DNA from: DATDCV01 sp036524155 | Lineage (GTDB): Bacteria; Verrucomicrobiota; Verrucomicrobiia; Limisphaerales; UBA8199 | NCBI GenBank assembly: GCA_036524155.1 | Contig: DATDCV010000240.1 | Span: 1 to 32,862, forward strand | Length of the DNA stretch: 32,862 nt | Direction of reading: 5' to 3' | Part shown: positions 23,010 through 31,301 of the stretch, piece by piece | Layout of the letters: each line of letters starts with the position of its first letter | Position numbering within the stretch: position 1 is the first letter of the stretch | Notes under the pieces: generated by a model | What the model was told of the DNA's origin: nothing | What the model saw: only the letters and a program-made list of their open reading frames with translations | Databases searched by the model: none | Position numbers and translations under genes: made by a program

Positions 23010-25625
23010 ATGCTCCTTATGAGGGAGCCTGTGGCAGGCCCGGCGTCGCCTGTGTCCCCGAGCCCTTTGGTTTCAGGGAGCCCAGTGGGGCAGGCTGCTG
23101 ACCTTCCACGCCCTCCGCCGCAAATTCCCGACCACGAACTGCTCCACCCCATAGGCCGAGGAGCCTACGGGCAAGTCTGGCTGGCCCGTAATGTAATGGG
23201 GACTCTCCGGGCGGTGAAGGCGGTTTATCGCCAGGACTTTGGTGAACCGCAGCCTTTCGAGCGGGAGTACAAGGGCATCCAGAAATTCGAGCCGGTCTCA
23301 CGTTCGCATGAGGGCCTCATTGACATCCTCCAAATCGGCCGCAACGAGGCCGAAGGTTACTTCTATTACGTGATGGAGTTGGCGGATGCGGCGGGGGCGG
23401 AACGGAGTAATGGAGTAATGGAGTCCCGGAGTGATGCAAAGGGTGGCCGACCTCGGCCCAGCTCTCCAACACCCCAACACTCCAGCACTCCAGTCTCGCA
23501 CCACCCCGGTACTCCCCCACTCCACGACTCGAAGTCTGGCTTACCCCAACGCTCCATTACTCCGACACTCCACCACCCCAATTCCTACGTCCCCCACACT
23601 CTTCGTCACGACGTGAAAACACGCGGCCGGCTGCCCGTCAACGAGTGTGTGGAGCTAGCCCTGGCGCTGACGGGCGCGCTGCAGCATTTGCACGAAGGCG
23701 GTCTGGTCCACCGGGATATCAAGCCCTCGAACATCATCTTCGTGAAAGGCCGGCCCAAGCTGGCGGACATCGGCCTGGTGACCGACGCCGGGGATTCGCA
23801 GTCGATTGTGGGAACCGAGGGGTATCTGCCGCCGGAAGGGCCGGGCACTCCTCAGGCCGATCTGTATAGCCTGGGCAAAGTGTTATACGAAATCAGCACC
23901 GGGCAGGATCGACGGCAGTTTCCGGATCTGCCGCCAGAATTGAAGGGTTGGCCGGATTCCCGGGCCTTCCTCGAACTGAACGAAGTTGAGCTTAAAGCCT
24001 GCGCCAGGGATGTGGTTCAACGCTACCGTTCCGCCGAGGAAATGCGCGCGGACCTCGCACGGCTGCAACAGGGCCGATCAATTCGGACCAGGCGGGTGCT
24101 CGAGCACGCGGGGCGGCTGGCGATGCGAACCATCCCACTGGCCGTGGTGCTCGCCCTGCTGGGCATCCTGGCCTTCAACCTGAACCTCAAAAAGTCCGGA
24201 TCGGCGGCGCTCCCCTCAGAAAGAGCGTCCGTCTTCGTCCTGCCGATCCGCGCGTCCGGGCGGGTTGGGGGGCCGCCCAACCCCAAAGGGAACAATTTTG
24301 ATGACAGCCTGCCAAACCGGATGACAGACGCGGTCATTGACTCGCTGGCGCTAATCGAAGGCATCCGAATGGGCCCGCGCAAATCCAGTTGGGTCCTCCG
24401 TGACGAAGCCGAGTGCCGGCGCGAAGTTGGGGAGAAGTTCGGCCATGTGGTGACCAGCACTTTGACGAACTCCTCCGGTGAGTTGCGCTGGCAGGTAAGC
24501 CTCTTCCAGAGCCGGCCCGAGCGCGCGCTGTGGTCCGAAACCTTCACCGGCGGCACGAACGATATCCTGGCCCTGGAACAGCAGGTCATCACGCGGATCG
24601 CGTCAACCTTGGGTTTGCCCATCCTCGAGCCGACCCAGCGGCTGATCGACCAGAAACTCACCAACAATCTGGCTGCCTACCAGGAATGGTGCCGGGCCAC
24701 CTGGCTGTTGGATTCGAACTGGACGAGGACAAACTACCCGAATGTGATCGACGCGCTGATTCGGGCGCTGCGGTTGGACCCGAACTTTGTGGACGCGTAT
24801 CATGTGCTGGCGAGGCTGCGCAAGGACCGCGGAGTCAACGACCAACCCCCACGCGAGATGTTCCCGCAGGCGACCAGTGCCCTCGATGAGTCATTGAAGA
24901 TCGACGACAGCCAACTGGGTGCCCGGTTCGAACTGATGTTTCTCCGACTGGCCGACAACTATGATTGGGACGCCTTTGAGGCCGAATTCGAACGGCTCCA
25001 GCGTCTCTATCCCGGCAACCACGGCTGTTGGGCGATTTGTAACCGGTCCCTGGGGCGAATCAACGAGGCGCGGGTCCAACAGGCCCTCTGGGAGCAGAAG
25101 TGGCCGGAGGACCTCGCGCTCCGTTACCATGGTCCCGCGGCGCGATATGGCGAACGTCAGTATGAGGCAGCCATCAACATGGCGCGCCAATGGCCCGAGA
25201 TGCTCACCGACGACTATTACTGGCTGGCCCGCGCCTCGATCGAAACGGGGGATTATCCGACGGCCCTCGAGGCCATCGCCAAGGACCGGGAACTGGGCGA
25301 CACGATGGATCTGCGGGCCATGCTGGGACGCGCCTACGCGCGGATGGGTGACCGGGAAAAGGCGCTGGCGGTGCTGGCTGAATTCGAAAAGGATTCCAGC
25401 AAACAGTACGTTCAGCCCTATTTCGTGGCCTGGGTTCATGCAGCCCTCGGCCAAAACGACGAGGCGGTGGCTCAGCTCGAGAAGGCCGTCGAGGACCGGA
25501 GTATGGCGATTGTGCATGCCGATCTCGGCAACCTGCGCACGGACCCGGCCTGGGACGGCCTCCGCGACCACCCGCGATACCAGGCGCTGCTCAAGAAAGT
25601 CGGCCTGGACGTCTGGCCGAAATGA
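23010..25625 (+). CDS. Membrane Ser/Thr kinase with TolB-like and TPR-like C-terminus, kinase domain interrupted by a repeat
   Basis: A protein of 871 residues; ATGs at 23010 and 23019 are both possible and neither has a strong ribosome-binding site. Kinase domain at about 43-355: GRGAYGQVWLAR, catalytic K70 (RAVKAVY), YYVMELAD hinge, HRDIKPSN with D236, and DIGLV in place of DFG with D253, so the catalytic residues are kept. Residues about 130-189 are low-complexity Ser/Thr/Pro/His sequence encoded by a palindromic repeat (listed separately) between the hinge and helix D. A transmembrane helix lies at about 374-392. Then comes a TolB-N/FlgO-like domain (SVFVLPIRASG, NRMTDAVIDSLALIEG, ALWSETFTGGTNDILALEQQ). 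From about 540 on there are TPR-like helices (AAYQEWCRATWLL, AIAKDRELGDTM, LGRAYARMGDREKALAVL). Such kinases usually regulate through protein contacts of the TPR part. No sigma factor is adjacent. Confidence 0.88.
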   Translation: MLLMREPVAGPASPVSPSPLVSGSPVGQAADLPRPPPQIPDHELLHPIGRGAYGQVWLARNVMGTLRAVKAVYRQDFGEPQPFEREYKGIQKFEPVSRSHEGLIDILQIGRNEAEGYFYYVMELADAAGAERSNGVMESRSDAKGGRPRPSSPTPQHSSTPVSHHPGTPPLHDSKSGLPQRSITPTLHHPNSYVPHTLRHDVKTRGRLPVNECVELALALTGALQHLHEGGLVHRDIKPSNIIFVKGRPKLADIGLVTDAGDSQSIVGTEGYLPPEGPGTPQADLYSLGKVLYEISTGQDRRQFPDLPPELKGWPDSRAFLELNEVELKACARDVVQRYRSAEEMRADLARLQQGRSIRTRRVLEHAGRLAMRTIPLAVVLALLGILAFNLNLKKSGSAALPSERASVFVLPIRASGRVGGPPNPKGNNFDDSLPNRMTDAVIDSLALIEGIRMGPRKSSWVLRDEAECRREVGEKFGHVVTSTLTNSSGELRWQVSLFQSRPERALWSETFTGGTNDILALEQQVITRIASTLGLPILEPTQRLIDQKLTNNLAAYQEWCRATWLLDSNWTRTNYPNVIDALIRALRLDPNFVDAYHVLARLRKDRGVNDQPPREMFPQATSALDESLKIDDSQLGARFELMFLRLADNYDWDAFEAEFERLQRLYPGNHGCWAICNRSLGRINEARVQQALWEQKWPEDLALRYHGPAARYGERQYEAAINMARQWPEMLTDDYYWLARASIETGDYPTALEAIAKDRELGDTMDLRAMLGRAYARMGDREKALAVLAEFEKDSSKQYVQPYFVAWVHAALGQNDEAVAQLEKAVEDRSMAIVHADLGNLRTDPAWDGLRDHPRYQALLKKVGLDVWPK
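23397..23576. repeat. In-frame low-complexity palindromic insert inside a kinase gene
   Basis: This block consists of runs of a GGAGTNN-type 8- to 9-base unit, first on the plus strand (from 23403) and then on the minus strand. The outer arms are a perfect 13-base inverted repeat at 23403-23415 and 23552-23564 (CGGAGTAATGGAG and its complement). The kinase-like sequence continues cleanly on both sides (VMELADAAG before, PNSYVPHTL after). The block adds roughly 60 codons without stop or frameshift. I read it as an inserted intergenic-type repeat that was tolerated in a surface loop. The exact ends are uncertain by a few codons. Confidence 0.7.
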
Positions 25626-25647
25626 ATCTAAGCCGCGGTACAGTGCC

Positions 25648-25923
25648 TCACCGGAACAAATCGCTGTGCGTGCCGGTGCGCTCAAAGCGGACGTGTGCGC
25701 CCTTTTCGGTCAGGGTATAGATCAACACCCAGTCCGATTCGATATGGCAATCGCGGCTGCCGGCAAAATCCCCACGCAGCGGGTGATCCCTGCATTCTGG
25801 CGGCAGCGGCTCGCCGTCAATCAACCGTTCAAGCACGGCCTTGAGTTTCGCCAGGTCCTTGCCTCGCCGCTCAGCGCGTTTGACGTCCTTCTTGAACTGG
25901 GTGGTGCGGCTGAAAGTTCTCAC
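25648..25923 (-). CDS. yafQ: YafQ-family mRNA interferase toxin
   Basis: A protein of 91 residues, the same size as Escherichia coli YafQ (92). It matches YafQ through the catalytic part: RDHPLRGDFAGSRDCHIESDW then LIYTLTEKG and FERTGTHSDLF. The residues known to matter in YafQ are all visible: the histidine of DHPL, the histidine of CHIESDW, the aspartate and tryptophan that follow it, the histidine of GTHSDLF and its phenylalanine. YafQ cuts mRNA on the ribosome. The start codon overlaps the antitoxin stop by ATGA, so the pair is translationally coupled. It converges with the kinase gene, 22 bp apart. A complete, intact gene. Confidence 0.94.
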   Translation of the reverse strand: MRTFSRTTQFKKDVKRAERRGKDLAKLKAVLERLIDGEPLPPECRDHPLRGDFAGSRDCHIESDWVLIYTLTEKGAHVRFERTGTHSDLFR

Positions 25924-26180
25924 AGACCCAAGTCGGCAAACAGTTCCTTCTTGCTGCCGAAACGCTGCACATTCTTGCCCCGCTTGCTGGCGTTCAACGT
26001 GCGCGCGGTCAGGGCGTTGGGAATCCGCACTTCAAAGGGTAAACCCCGCTGCAATTTGATCTGTCGATAAAGCAGTTGCACGGTTTCAGAAGCCGTCAGC
26101 CCCAACTGGGAGAGAATGTCCTCCACCTCCCTCTTGAGGCTCGGTTCGATGCGGGTCCGAATGGTCGCGGTCTTACTCAT
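25920..26180 (-). CDS. dinJ: DinJ/RelB-family antitoxin
   Basis: A protein of 86 residues. The N-terminal ~50 residues (ATIRTRIEPSLKREVEDILS, then LGLTASETVQLLYRQI) are a ribbon-helix-helix DNA-binding domain of the RelB/DinJ type: a short beta strand and two helices. The C-terminal part (from about LPFEVRIPNALT) should wrap the toxin. Antitoxins of this kind neutralise the toxin and repress their own promoter as a complex with it. The ATG at 26180 is used; no clear ribosome-binding site precedes it, and the upstream promoter geometry suggests a leaderless transcript. Overlaps the toxin start by ATGA. Confidence 0.93.
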   Translation of the reverse strand: MSKTATIRTRIEPSLKREVEDILSQLGLTASETVQLLYRQIKLQRGLPFEVRIPNALTARTLNASKRGKNVQRFGSKKELFADLGL

Positions 26181-26216
26181 GGCACCATTGTAGCCCTATT
26201 GTGGCTACAGTGCAAG
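26181..26216 (-). promoter_or_regulatory. Promoter and operator of the toxin-antitoxin operon
   Basis: On the minus strand TTGCAC and TACAAT are 17 bp apart, a sigma-70-type arrangement with a good -10 and a weak -35. The -10 hexamer (26187-26192) ends six bases before the antitoxin ATG, so transcription would begin at or next to the A of ATG. A perfect inverted repeat TGTAGCC...GGCTACA with a 7-base centre (26189-26195 and 26203-26209) fills the spacer and overlaps the -10. It is in the right place to be the binding site of the ribbon-helix-helix antitoxin, giving autorepression. Confidence 0.6.
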
Positions 26217-26278
26217 CAAAAGGCCGCGCAAGGCCGCCACGGAACGGGAAAAGGCGCGCGATCCGATCTCAGTTTCCC

Positions 26279-26836
26279 TCACGGATACGCCGTGCCCAAT
26301 CCCGCGGCGGTCACCCGGAAGCTCAGCTTCGTCAGGAGCGCCTTGTTTGTCGTCAACACGGCGCACTTCCAATCCCGCAGGGGATTGCCCGAAACCAGGC
26401 TCCCCTTCAGTAGGAAGTTGAGCATGCAGCTTCGCAAGCGCCGCAGCTCAGGCTGGCCGGTGAACGTGGACTGGTCCGCCGGGCAATGATAGATCCCCAC
26501 AGCCTGGTGGCACGTGTACAGGACGCCGCTGGTGATATTGGTCGGGGAATCATCCAGTTGGGCGTTGCCCACAACCCAGGATCCGGGAACCGACCGGAAG
26601 GGGAACGTGCCGGTAATGCGGTTGGCCGGCATGACGCCCCGGTGATCGTCGGCGTACATGTTCCAGGCGAGTTGGAGCTGCTTAAAGTTGCTCAGGCAAG
26701 CCACCGCTTGCCCTTTGTCTTTTGCCCGTGACAGGGCTGGCAACAGCAACGCCGCCAGGATGGCGATGATCGCGATCACCACCAGCAGCTCGATCAGGGT
26801 AAAGGCAGTTGAGAGAGATTTTTCACAGAAGCACAC
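26279..26836 (-). CDS. Type IV pilin-like/pseudopilin protein, apparently short at the C-terminus
   Basis: The core is a class III signal sequence: STA-FTLIELLVVIAIIAIL followed by LPALSRAKDKGQ, which PilD-type peptidases cut just before the Phe. The rest (CLSNFKQLQLAWNMYADDH, GVMPANRI, SWVVGNAQLDD, GVLYTCHQAVGIYHCPADQS) matches the abundant verrucomicrobial pilin-like family. The GTG at 26836 is a possible start giving an 11-residue leader. The frame is open to an ATG at 27130 that overlaps the stop of the upstream gene (TAATG), but that would give a 109-residue leader made of translated repeats. After RSCMLNFLLKGSL the sequence no longer resembles the family and stops at 26279, so about 60-80 usual C-terminal residues appear to be missing. 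It may be a decaying gene. Confidence 0.65.
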   Translation of the reverse strand: MCFCEKSLSTAFTLIELLVVIAIIAILAALLLPALSRAKDKGQAVACLSNFKQLQLAWNMYADDHRGVMPANRITGTFPFRSVPGSWVVGNAQLDDSPTNITSGVLYTCHQAVGIYHCPADQSTFTGQPELRRLRSCMLNFLLKGSLVSGNPLRDWKCAVLTTNKALLTKLSFRVTAAGLGTAYP

Positions 26837-26850
26837 GAAGGGAACGAAGC
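26822..26850. repeat. Dispersed ACAGAAGCA-type intergenic repeat, copy 1
   Basis: CACAGAAGCACACGAAGGGA at 26824-26843, followed by ACGAAG, matches the pattern at 27052-27077 (CACAGAAGCAAATGAAGCAA then ACAAGG). It lies immediately upstream of the pilin signal sequence and is open in its frame. Confidence 0.55.
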
Positions 26851-26885
26851 GACCTCTTCCTCTCGAAACAGGAGACGGGGCCTGC

Positions 26886-26946
26886 AACCGCTGAATACGC
26901 GGAGAGAATCCTCTTCCGTGTGTTCCGAGTATTCCGCGGTTCCCCA
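26886..26946. repeat. Palindromic intergenic repeat, RVFRVFRG type, copy 1
   Basis: The left arm at 26886-26903 (AACCGCTGAATACGCGGA) pairs imperfectly with the right arm at 26924-26941 (TCCGAGTATTCCGCGGTT). The right half, 26914-26946, is identical to 31339-31371 apart from one base in 33. This repeat makes spurious RVFRVFRG-like translations. Confidence 0.75.
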
Positions 26947-26962
26947 CGTTTTTGGGAGTGGC

Positions 26963-26996
26963 CTTCACCTCTTTGCTCTCTTTGTTGCCTTCTGTA
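26963..26996. repeat. Dispersed ACAGAAGCA-type intergenic repeat, inverted copy
   Basis: On the minus strand this segment reads ACAGAAGGCAACAAAGAGAG followed by CAAAGAGG, a variant of the units at 26824 and 27052 but in the opposite orientation. Confidence 0.5.
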
Positions 26997-27051
26997 AAAG
27001 CGTGTTTCTCATGGCCAGTTCCCCACGCCCAGGCGGGAACACCGGGATTAT

Positions 27052-27120
27052 CACAGAAGCAAATGAAGCAAACAAGGAGTTCTTTTCCCCTCTCCGTTTG
27101 CTCTGTTGTCTCCTCTTCAC
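27052..27120. repeat. Dispersed ACAGAAGCA-type intergenic repeat with inverted arm
   Basis: CACAGAAGCAAATGAAGCAA at 27052-27071 continues to GCAAACAAGGAG and then meets CTCCGTTTGCTCTGTTG, its partial inverse, before the stop of the upstream gene. It is an imperfect palindrome and the third copy of this family within 300 bp. Confidence 0.55.
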
Positions 27121-27129
27121 GCGAATCCA

Positions 27130-30100
27130 TTACGGCACGCGCATCGCCCGGTAGAACAACCTCGGCTCGGTCACGGCTGCCGGGTCAATGAGCGTCTGAC
27201 CGCTGGCCGGGATCGGCACCTCGCCGGCAAATTCCCAATGCAGCAGGTCTCGGCTCCGCTCGATGCGGACCGACCGCCCAGGCTCGCCCCGGACGGTGAA
27301 CAGGAAGCCGTCCGCGCCCATCTGCAGCGTCGGCTCGAACCGATACGGATTGAACTCGTAGGCGCCGATATCGAAGCGGGCCACGCCGTCATTGTCGCCG
27401 TCCATCGGGCGCGGCAGACCCAAAATGTCGGTGCTGATGATGCCGGCCAAGTTCGTGCCGGCATCGATGCACGGGGAGCCAGGCCGGAGGCGGAAATCCC
27501 CCGCAGCCAGGTCCGTGAGCGCCGGTTCGTTGGTGAGGTTGCCGACCCCGTTTGTCGGCATCGGCGTCGTGCAGCAGTAGTTCAAGAGAATTGGAGTCCA
27601 TTCATCGGCATAGTAGTTTGGCCCACTCGTGGCCTTGTTGAAATAGACGATGCAATTGTTCACCGTGCCAAGGAACGCCCCACCACCCTGGTAAGCGAGG
27701 TTATCGGTGAGCGTGCAGTTGTTGAGAGTGCTGTCATGCGTCCCTCCCCCGAATTCTTCAGCGGAGTTTCCTCTCACCGTGCAATTGTTCAGCGTGCCGC
27801 CATCAGCACCGCCTCCCCGGGCTGCCGAGTTACCGGCTAGCGTGCAATTATAAAGCGTGGCACCAAACGCCCCGCCACCGAAGGTTGCCCGGTTGGCAGT
27901 CAACGTGCAGTTGTAGAGCGAGCATCCAGCAGCGCCACCGCCGTAGCTACCAGAACCTACTGATGAAGCCACATTGCCGATTAGCGTGCAGTCGTAGAGC
28001 GTGCTGCCAGAAGCACCGCCGCCCGACCCGGCTCTGGAAGCAACAATGTTGCTGCTCAGGATGCAGTTGTTGAGCACGCTGCCCGCCGCTCCGCCACCGT
28101 TCAACGCGGAGTTGCCGGTTAGCGTGCAGTTGTTCAGTGTGCCTCCCGAAGCCCCGCCGCCGCTGGCTGCCGAGTTGCCGGCCAAGACGCAGTTAGAAAC
28201 CACGGCACTTGCTGATTCGCAGCAAACTCCTCCGCCACTACCATCGACGCCCCATCCGTAACCAGTGGCCCCATTGGTAAGCGTGAACCCGCTGAGCGCC
28301 CCGTTGGCTCCCAAAAACACACAGCGCATCCGGTTGGTGACCTCTCCGACCTCGTTCGTCAATTGCCCGCCCATTATGGTGGTCGCCAGCGGCCCGTTGA
28401 CGCTCAGCAATGTGATAGCGTTCGTGACCGCGACACGGCTCAGCCCGATGGTCACCAACGGCGGGTCCTGGGTCGTATCAAGCACCCAGGCCTCCCGTTC
28501 GCCCGTCCCATACACTCCATTCGTCACCAGCACGGTTTCGCCGGGCAGCGCGACGTCCACCGCATCCTGAATGTTGGTGGCTGCTGTGGCCCAGGAGGTG
28601 TAGGGTAGCACTGGGTTGCTGCCTGCAGCCGCGACGTAATGAACAGACTGCGCCACCACGTGGATTGTCACAGTGGCGCTGACCCCTTCGGGATGGCTAT
28701 CGTTGTATGCCCGCAAGACGACGGCGTATTCCCCGGGCGCCGCCCAAGTGTGAGTGGTGAAAGGCTGGTTGGTTGTCATCGCGCCGTCCCCAAAATCCCA
28801 CACGCTCGTAGTCGCCCGCCCTTCGATCAAAGCAGTGAAGGCAACCGGAAATCCTACGGCCACAGAAGCGTAAGACGACGTTAGGCCCACGGCCAGCGGT
28901 CCGGTGACAGCTCCCGCATAGTACTCATCGCAGCCTATACTCGGCGGATTACGCCACACCTCGCCGTCAACGTCCACGCCTATGGAGTGCGCCACACTCC
29001 CTGCGCCAAGACAGGGAGAAGTGCCTGCGAGGCGCGTCGCAGAAGCGAGTTGAGGATCGGCATCGATGTTCCCAGTGCCGTGTGGTGGCAGGGGCGTGGT
29101 GCAGCAATAGTTCAGGCTGCCGCCAGAGTAATTGGGTTCAGTATGCCGGGCCGTGTTGAAATAGACGATGCAATTGTTGAGCACGGCTCCTGCGGCCCCG
29201 CCGGCAGTGTCAGCAGAATTGAAAGTCAGCGTGCAGTTGTTAAGCACGCAGGGAACAGGCTGCCCCCAAAAGTAACTCGCCGACGCCCCGCCGCCGGTTG
29301 CCGCCGAATTTCCCGTGATTGCGCAGTTGTAGATTGTGCCGCCCGCTACGCCCCCACCACCTCCGCCAGTGGAATTGCCAGTGATGACACAGTTGGCAAC
29401 CACCTCGTTCGTTGAGGCGCACCATACCCCGCCTCCGTCTCCGTTGTCAGCGAGCCCGTTGGTGAGAGTAAATCCCGACAGGCTGGCACCATTCAACAGC
29501 AACGCGCAGCGGACTGCGCGCTCACCTTTGATGACCGTGAACTCCGGGCCGTTGACACTCCGCACCATCACCGCCTTATCCACTAGCGCACGGTAGCCAT
29601 CCCACCCACCAGTGGCGTAGGTGCCGTTCGTCACCAGCACGGTTTCGCCGGGCCATGCGGCGTCCACCGCATCCTGGACATTCGTCGCAGCGGTCGGCCA
29701 AGTCAGGTAGGGCGGGGTTGGATTCGGGCTGCCCTGCCACACGTGAAGCGTGCCTAAGTCGTTCTTCTGGATGTTTATGGTGGCTTGGATCAAAGTTCCC
29801 AAGCTGGAGCCGCCGGCAGCGTTGGTTAACCTGACCGTGAAAGTCTCGACCACCTCCCGAAGCGCATCATCGATGATCGGCACGACGATTTCCTTGTGGG
29901 TCTCACCCGCCGCGAAGGTTAAGGTGCCGTTCGTGGCGATGTAGTCCTGCCCGGCTGTTGCCGTGCCGTCCACGGTCGTGAAGTCCACAGTGGCCGACGC
30001 GGGCGAGTCGTCCTGCCGGCGCACGCCCAGCACTAATTGGCCTACGTCTTCGGAGACGCTGTGCACCGCGCTCTCCAGTTCGATCCCGGTGTCGTCGTCG

Positions 30101-31119
30101 AGGATGGTCAGCAACACTTGATCGGTCCAGCCGGCGGCCGAGTTGGTGAAACCAAGCAAGATCGTTTCGGCACCCTCCACCAAAGCATCGTCGATGATGC
30201 TTAGCGGGATGGTCAGGTTCGTGACTCCGGCGGCGAACTCCAGCACGCCGTTGGTAAGAACGTAATCCGCTCCCGACGTGGCGGTCCCGCCAATCACGCC
30301 GAAGCTTATCGTCCCGGGTTGGTTCACATCACGCTTCCGCTCCACGCGGATACTGGCGATGCCGGTGTTCTCAGTCAGAGGCACGGGGGCCGTGGTCACG
30401 TTGAGCTCCAGGGCGCGCACGACTAGGTCATCCAGTATGTCCTGAGCAAAGTCCGTACCGAAGAAGATGCGGCTGTTAGTGCTGTTCAACCAGGGAGCCA
30501 GGGCGAATATGTTCGTTATCGAGTAGGTGGCGTCCGGCACAAAGTTGCCGGAAAAATTCTCATCGAATGCGAAGGAGATGGCAGATCCCCTTTTGGTGAT
30601 CCTTGCCCGGTGGAAGCCGCCGTTGGAATGCACGAAGTACATATCCTCTCCCGCCACCCGGTCGAAGACCGAGCTGAAAAAGACGCCGGCTTGGACTTGA
30701 CCTACGTAGTTAACCCCTGTAATCCCGTGAATCCTGAACATGATGGACGGCGTTGTGCTATCCCCATTACCCCAGGTGGGAACTCCGGCCCCAATGCCAA
30801 AGACAGCAATAGTGGCACCGCCGTTTCCTACTCCTGCCGTGCAACTAATCTCCGCGACAAAATCTTGGGACATGTAGTCGCTGAAAAGCGTCCGAACTGT
30901 AGGATTCGGCAGAACAGACGTCCTGCGCTGGATCGAGCCCGATTCGATCACATACTCATGATAGACGTCCTCCAGATTCGGATTCAGGATGTTGGTTTCG
31001 AAATGCTCTTCAAAGAAGGGTGTGGAGGCGAGGGCGTCAGGGCCGCGGAATCCTCCGAGGGCGATGGCCAGCAGAAACGCCGGCAGCAAAAACCGTTTCC
31101 TCGTTCGGGACTTGAACAT
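27130..31119 (-). CDS. Large secreted Calx-beta / parallel beta-helix / PKD surface protein
   Basis: A protein of 1329 residues from the ATG at 31119, which starts a typical signal peptide (MFKSRTRKRFLLPAFLLAIA, cleavage near ALAS). An ATG at 31203 is possible but adds 28 residues before the basic region. Order of parts: a concanavalin-like domain (about 34-240); two Calx-beta repeats (about 240-342 and 345-452; GTATSGADYVLTNG and GTATAGQDYIATNG, each with IIDDALxExxET) that normally bind calcium; beta-helix module 1 (about 457-737); a PKD domain (about 737-822; VWDFGDGAMTTNQ, THTWAAPGEYAVVLRAYN); beta-helix module 2 (about 825-1257) with nine x-N/D-C rungs; and a C-terminal beta tail ending LFYRAMRVP. 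Probably an adhesin or matrix protein; no catalytic motif seen. Module 2 closely resembles the protein at 1-1253. Confidence 0.92.
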   Translation of the reverse strand: MFKSRTRKRFLLPAFLLAIALGGFRGPDALASTPFFEEHFETNILNPNLEDVYHEYVIESGSIQRRTSVLPNPTVRTLFSDYMSQDFVAEISCTAGVGNGGATIAVFGIGAGVPTWGNGDSTTPSIMFRIHGITGVNYVGQVQAGVFFSSVFDRVAGEDMYFVHSNGGFHRARITKRGSAISFAFDENFSGNFVPDATYSITNIFALAPWLNSTNSRIFFGTDFAQDILDDLVVRALELNVTTAPVPLTENTGIASIRVERKRDVNQPGTISFGVIGGTATSGADYVLTNGVLEFAAGVTNLTIPLSIIDDALVEGAETILLGFTNSAAGWTDQVLLTILDDDTGIELESAVHSVSEDVGQLVLGVRRQDDSPASATVDFTTVDGTATAGQDYIATNGTLTFAAGETHKEIVVPIIDDALREVVETFTVRLTNAAGGSSLGTLIQATINIQKNDLGTLHVWQGSPNPTPPYLTWPTAATNVQDAVDAAWPGETVLVTNGTYATGGWDGYRALVDKAVMVRSVNGPEFTVIKGERAVRCALLLNGASLSGFTLTNGLADNGDGGGVWCASTNEVVANCVITGNSTGGGGGGVAGGTIYNCAITGNSAATGGGASASYFWGQPVPCVLNNCTLTFNSADTAGGAAGAVLNNCIVYFNTARHTEPNYSGGSLNYCCTTPLPPHGTGNIDADPQLASATRLAGTSPCLGAGSVAHSIGVDVDGEVWRNPPSIGCDEYYAGAVTGPLAVGLTSSYASVAVGFPVAFTALIEGRATTSVWDFGDGAMTTNQPFTTHTWAAPGEYAVVLRAYNDSHPEGVSATVTIHVVAQSVHYVAAAGSNPVLPYTSWATAATNIQDAVDVALPGETVLVTNGVYGTGEREAWVLDTTQDPPLVTIGLSRVAVTNAITLLSVNGPLATTIMGGQLTNEVGEVTNRMRCVFLGANGALSGFTLTNGATGYGWGVDGSGGGVCCESASAVVSNCVLAGNSAASGGGASGGTLNNCTLTGNSALNGGGAAGSVLNNCILSSNIVASRAGSGGGASGSTLYDCTLIGNVASSVGSGSYGGGAAGCSLYNCTLTANRATFGGGAFGATLYNCTLAGNSAARGGGADGGTLNNCTVRGNSAEEFGGGTHDSTLNNCTLTDNLAYQGGGAFLGTVNNCIVYFNKATSGPNYYADEWTPILLNYCCTTPMPTNGVGNLTNEPALTDLAAGDFRLRPGSPCIDAGTNLAGIISTDILGLPRPMDGDNDGVARFDIGAYEFNPYRFEPTLQMGADGFLFTVRGEPGRSVRIERSRDLLHWEFAGEVPIPASGQTLIDPAAVTEPRLFYRAMRVP

Positions 31120-31301
31120 AGTGCAGTGGAGTGCTGGCGTCGAACTGCGGTTAGCCGGTTTCAAGGACGCGGTCCAGTCGTTTTGGCAAGTTTCAGTTTT
31201 CATGGAGTTGTTTCGTTAGACAGTTCGGTTGTGAATTCGGGTGTCCTTTTCAGTCAAAAACGCTGCAGCGCAGATGGCCATCGGCAGCGGGCAAACCCTG
31301 A

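Noticed and set aside
26963..27120. Possible CRISPR-like array because of repeated GAAGCAAA units
   Set aside because: The units are few, in both orientations, unequal in sequence and spacing, and no cas genes are near.
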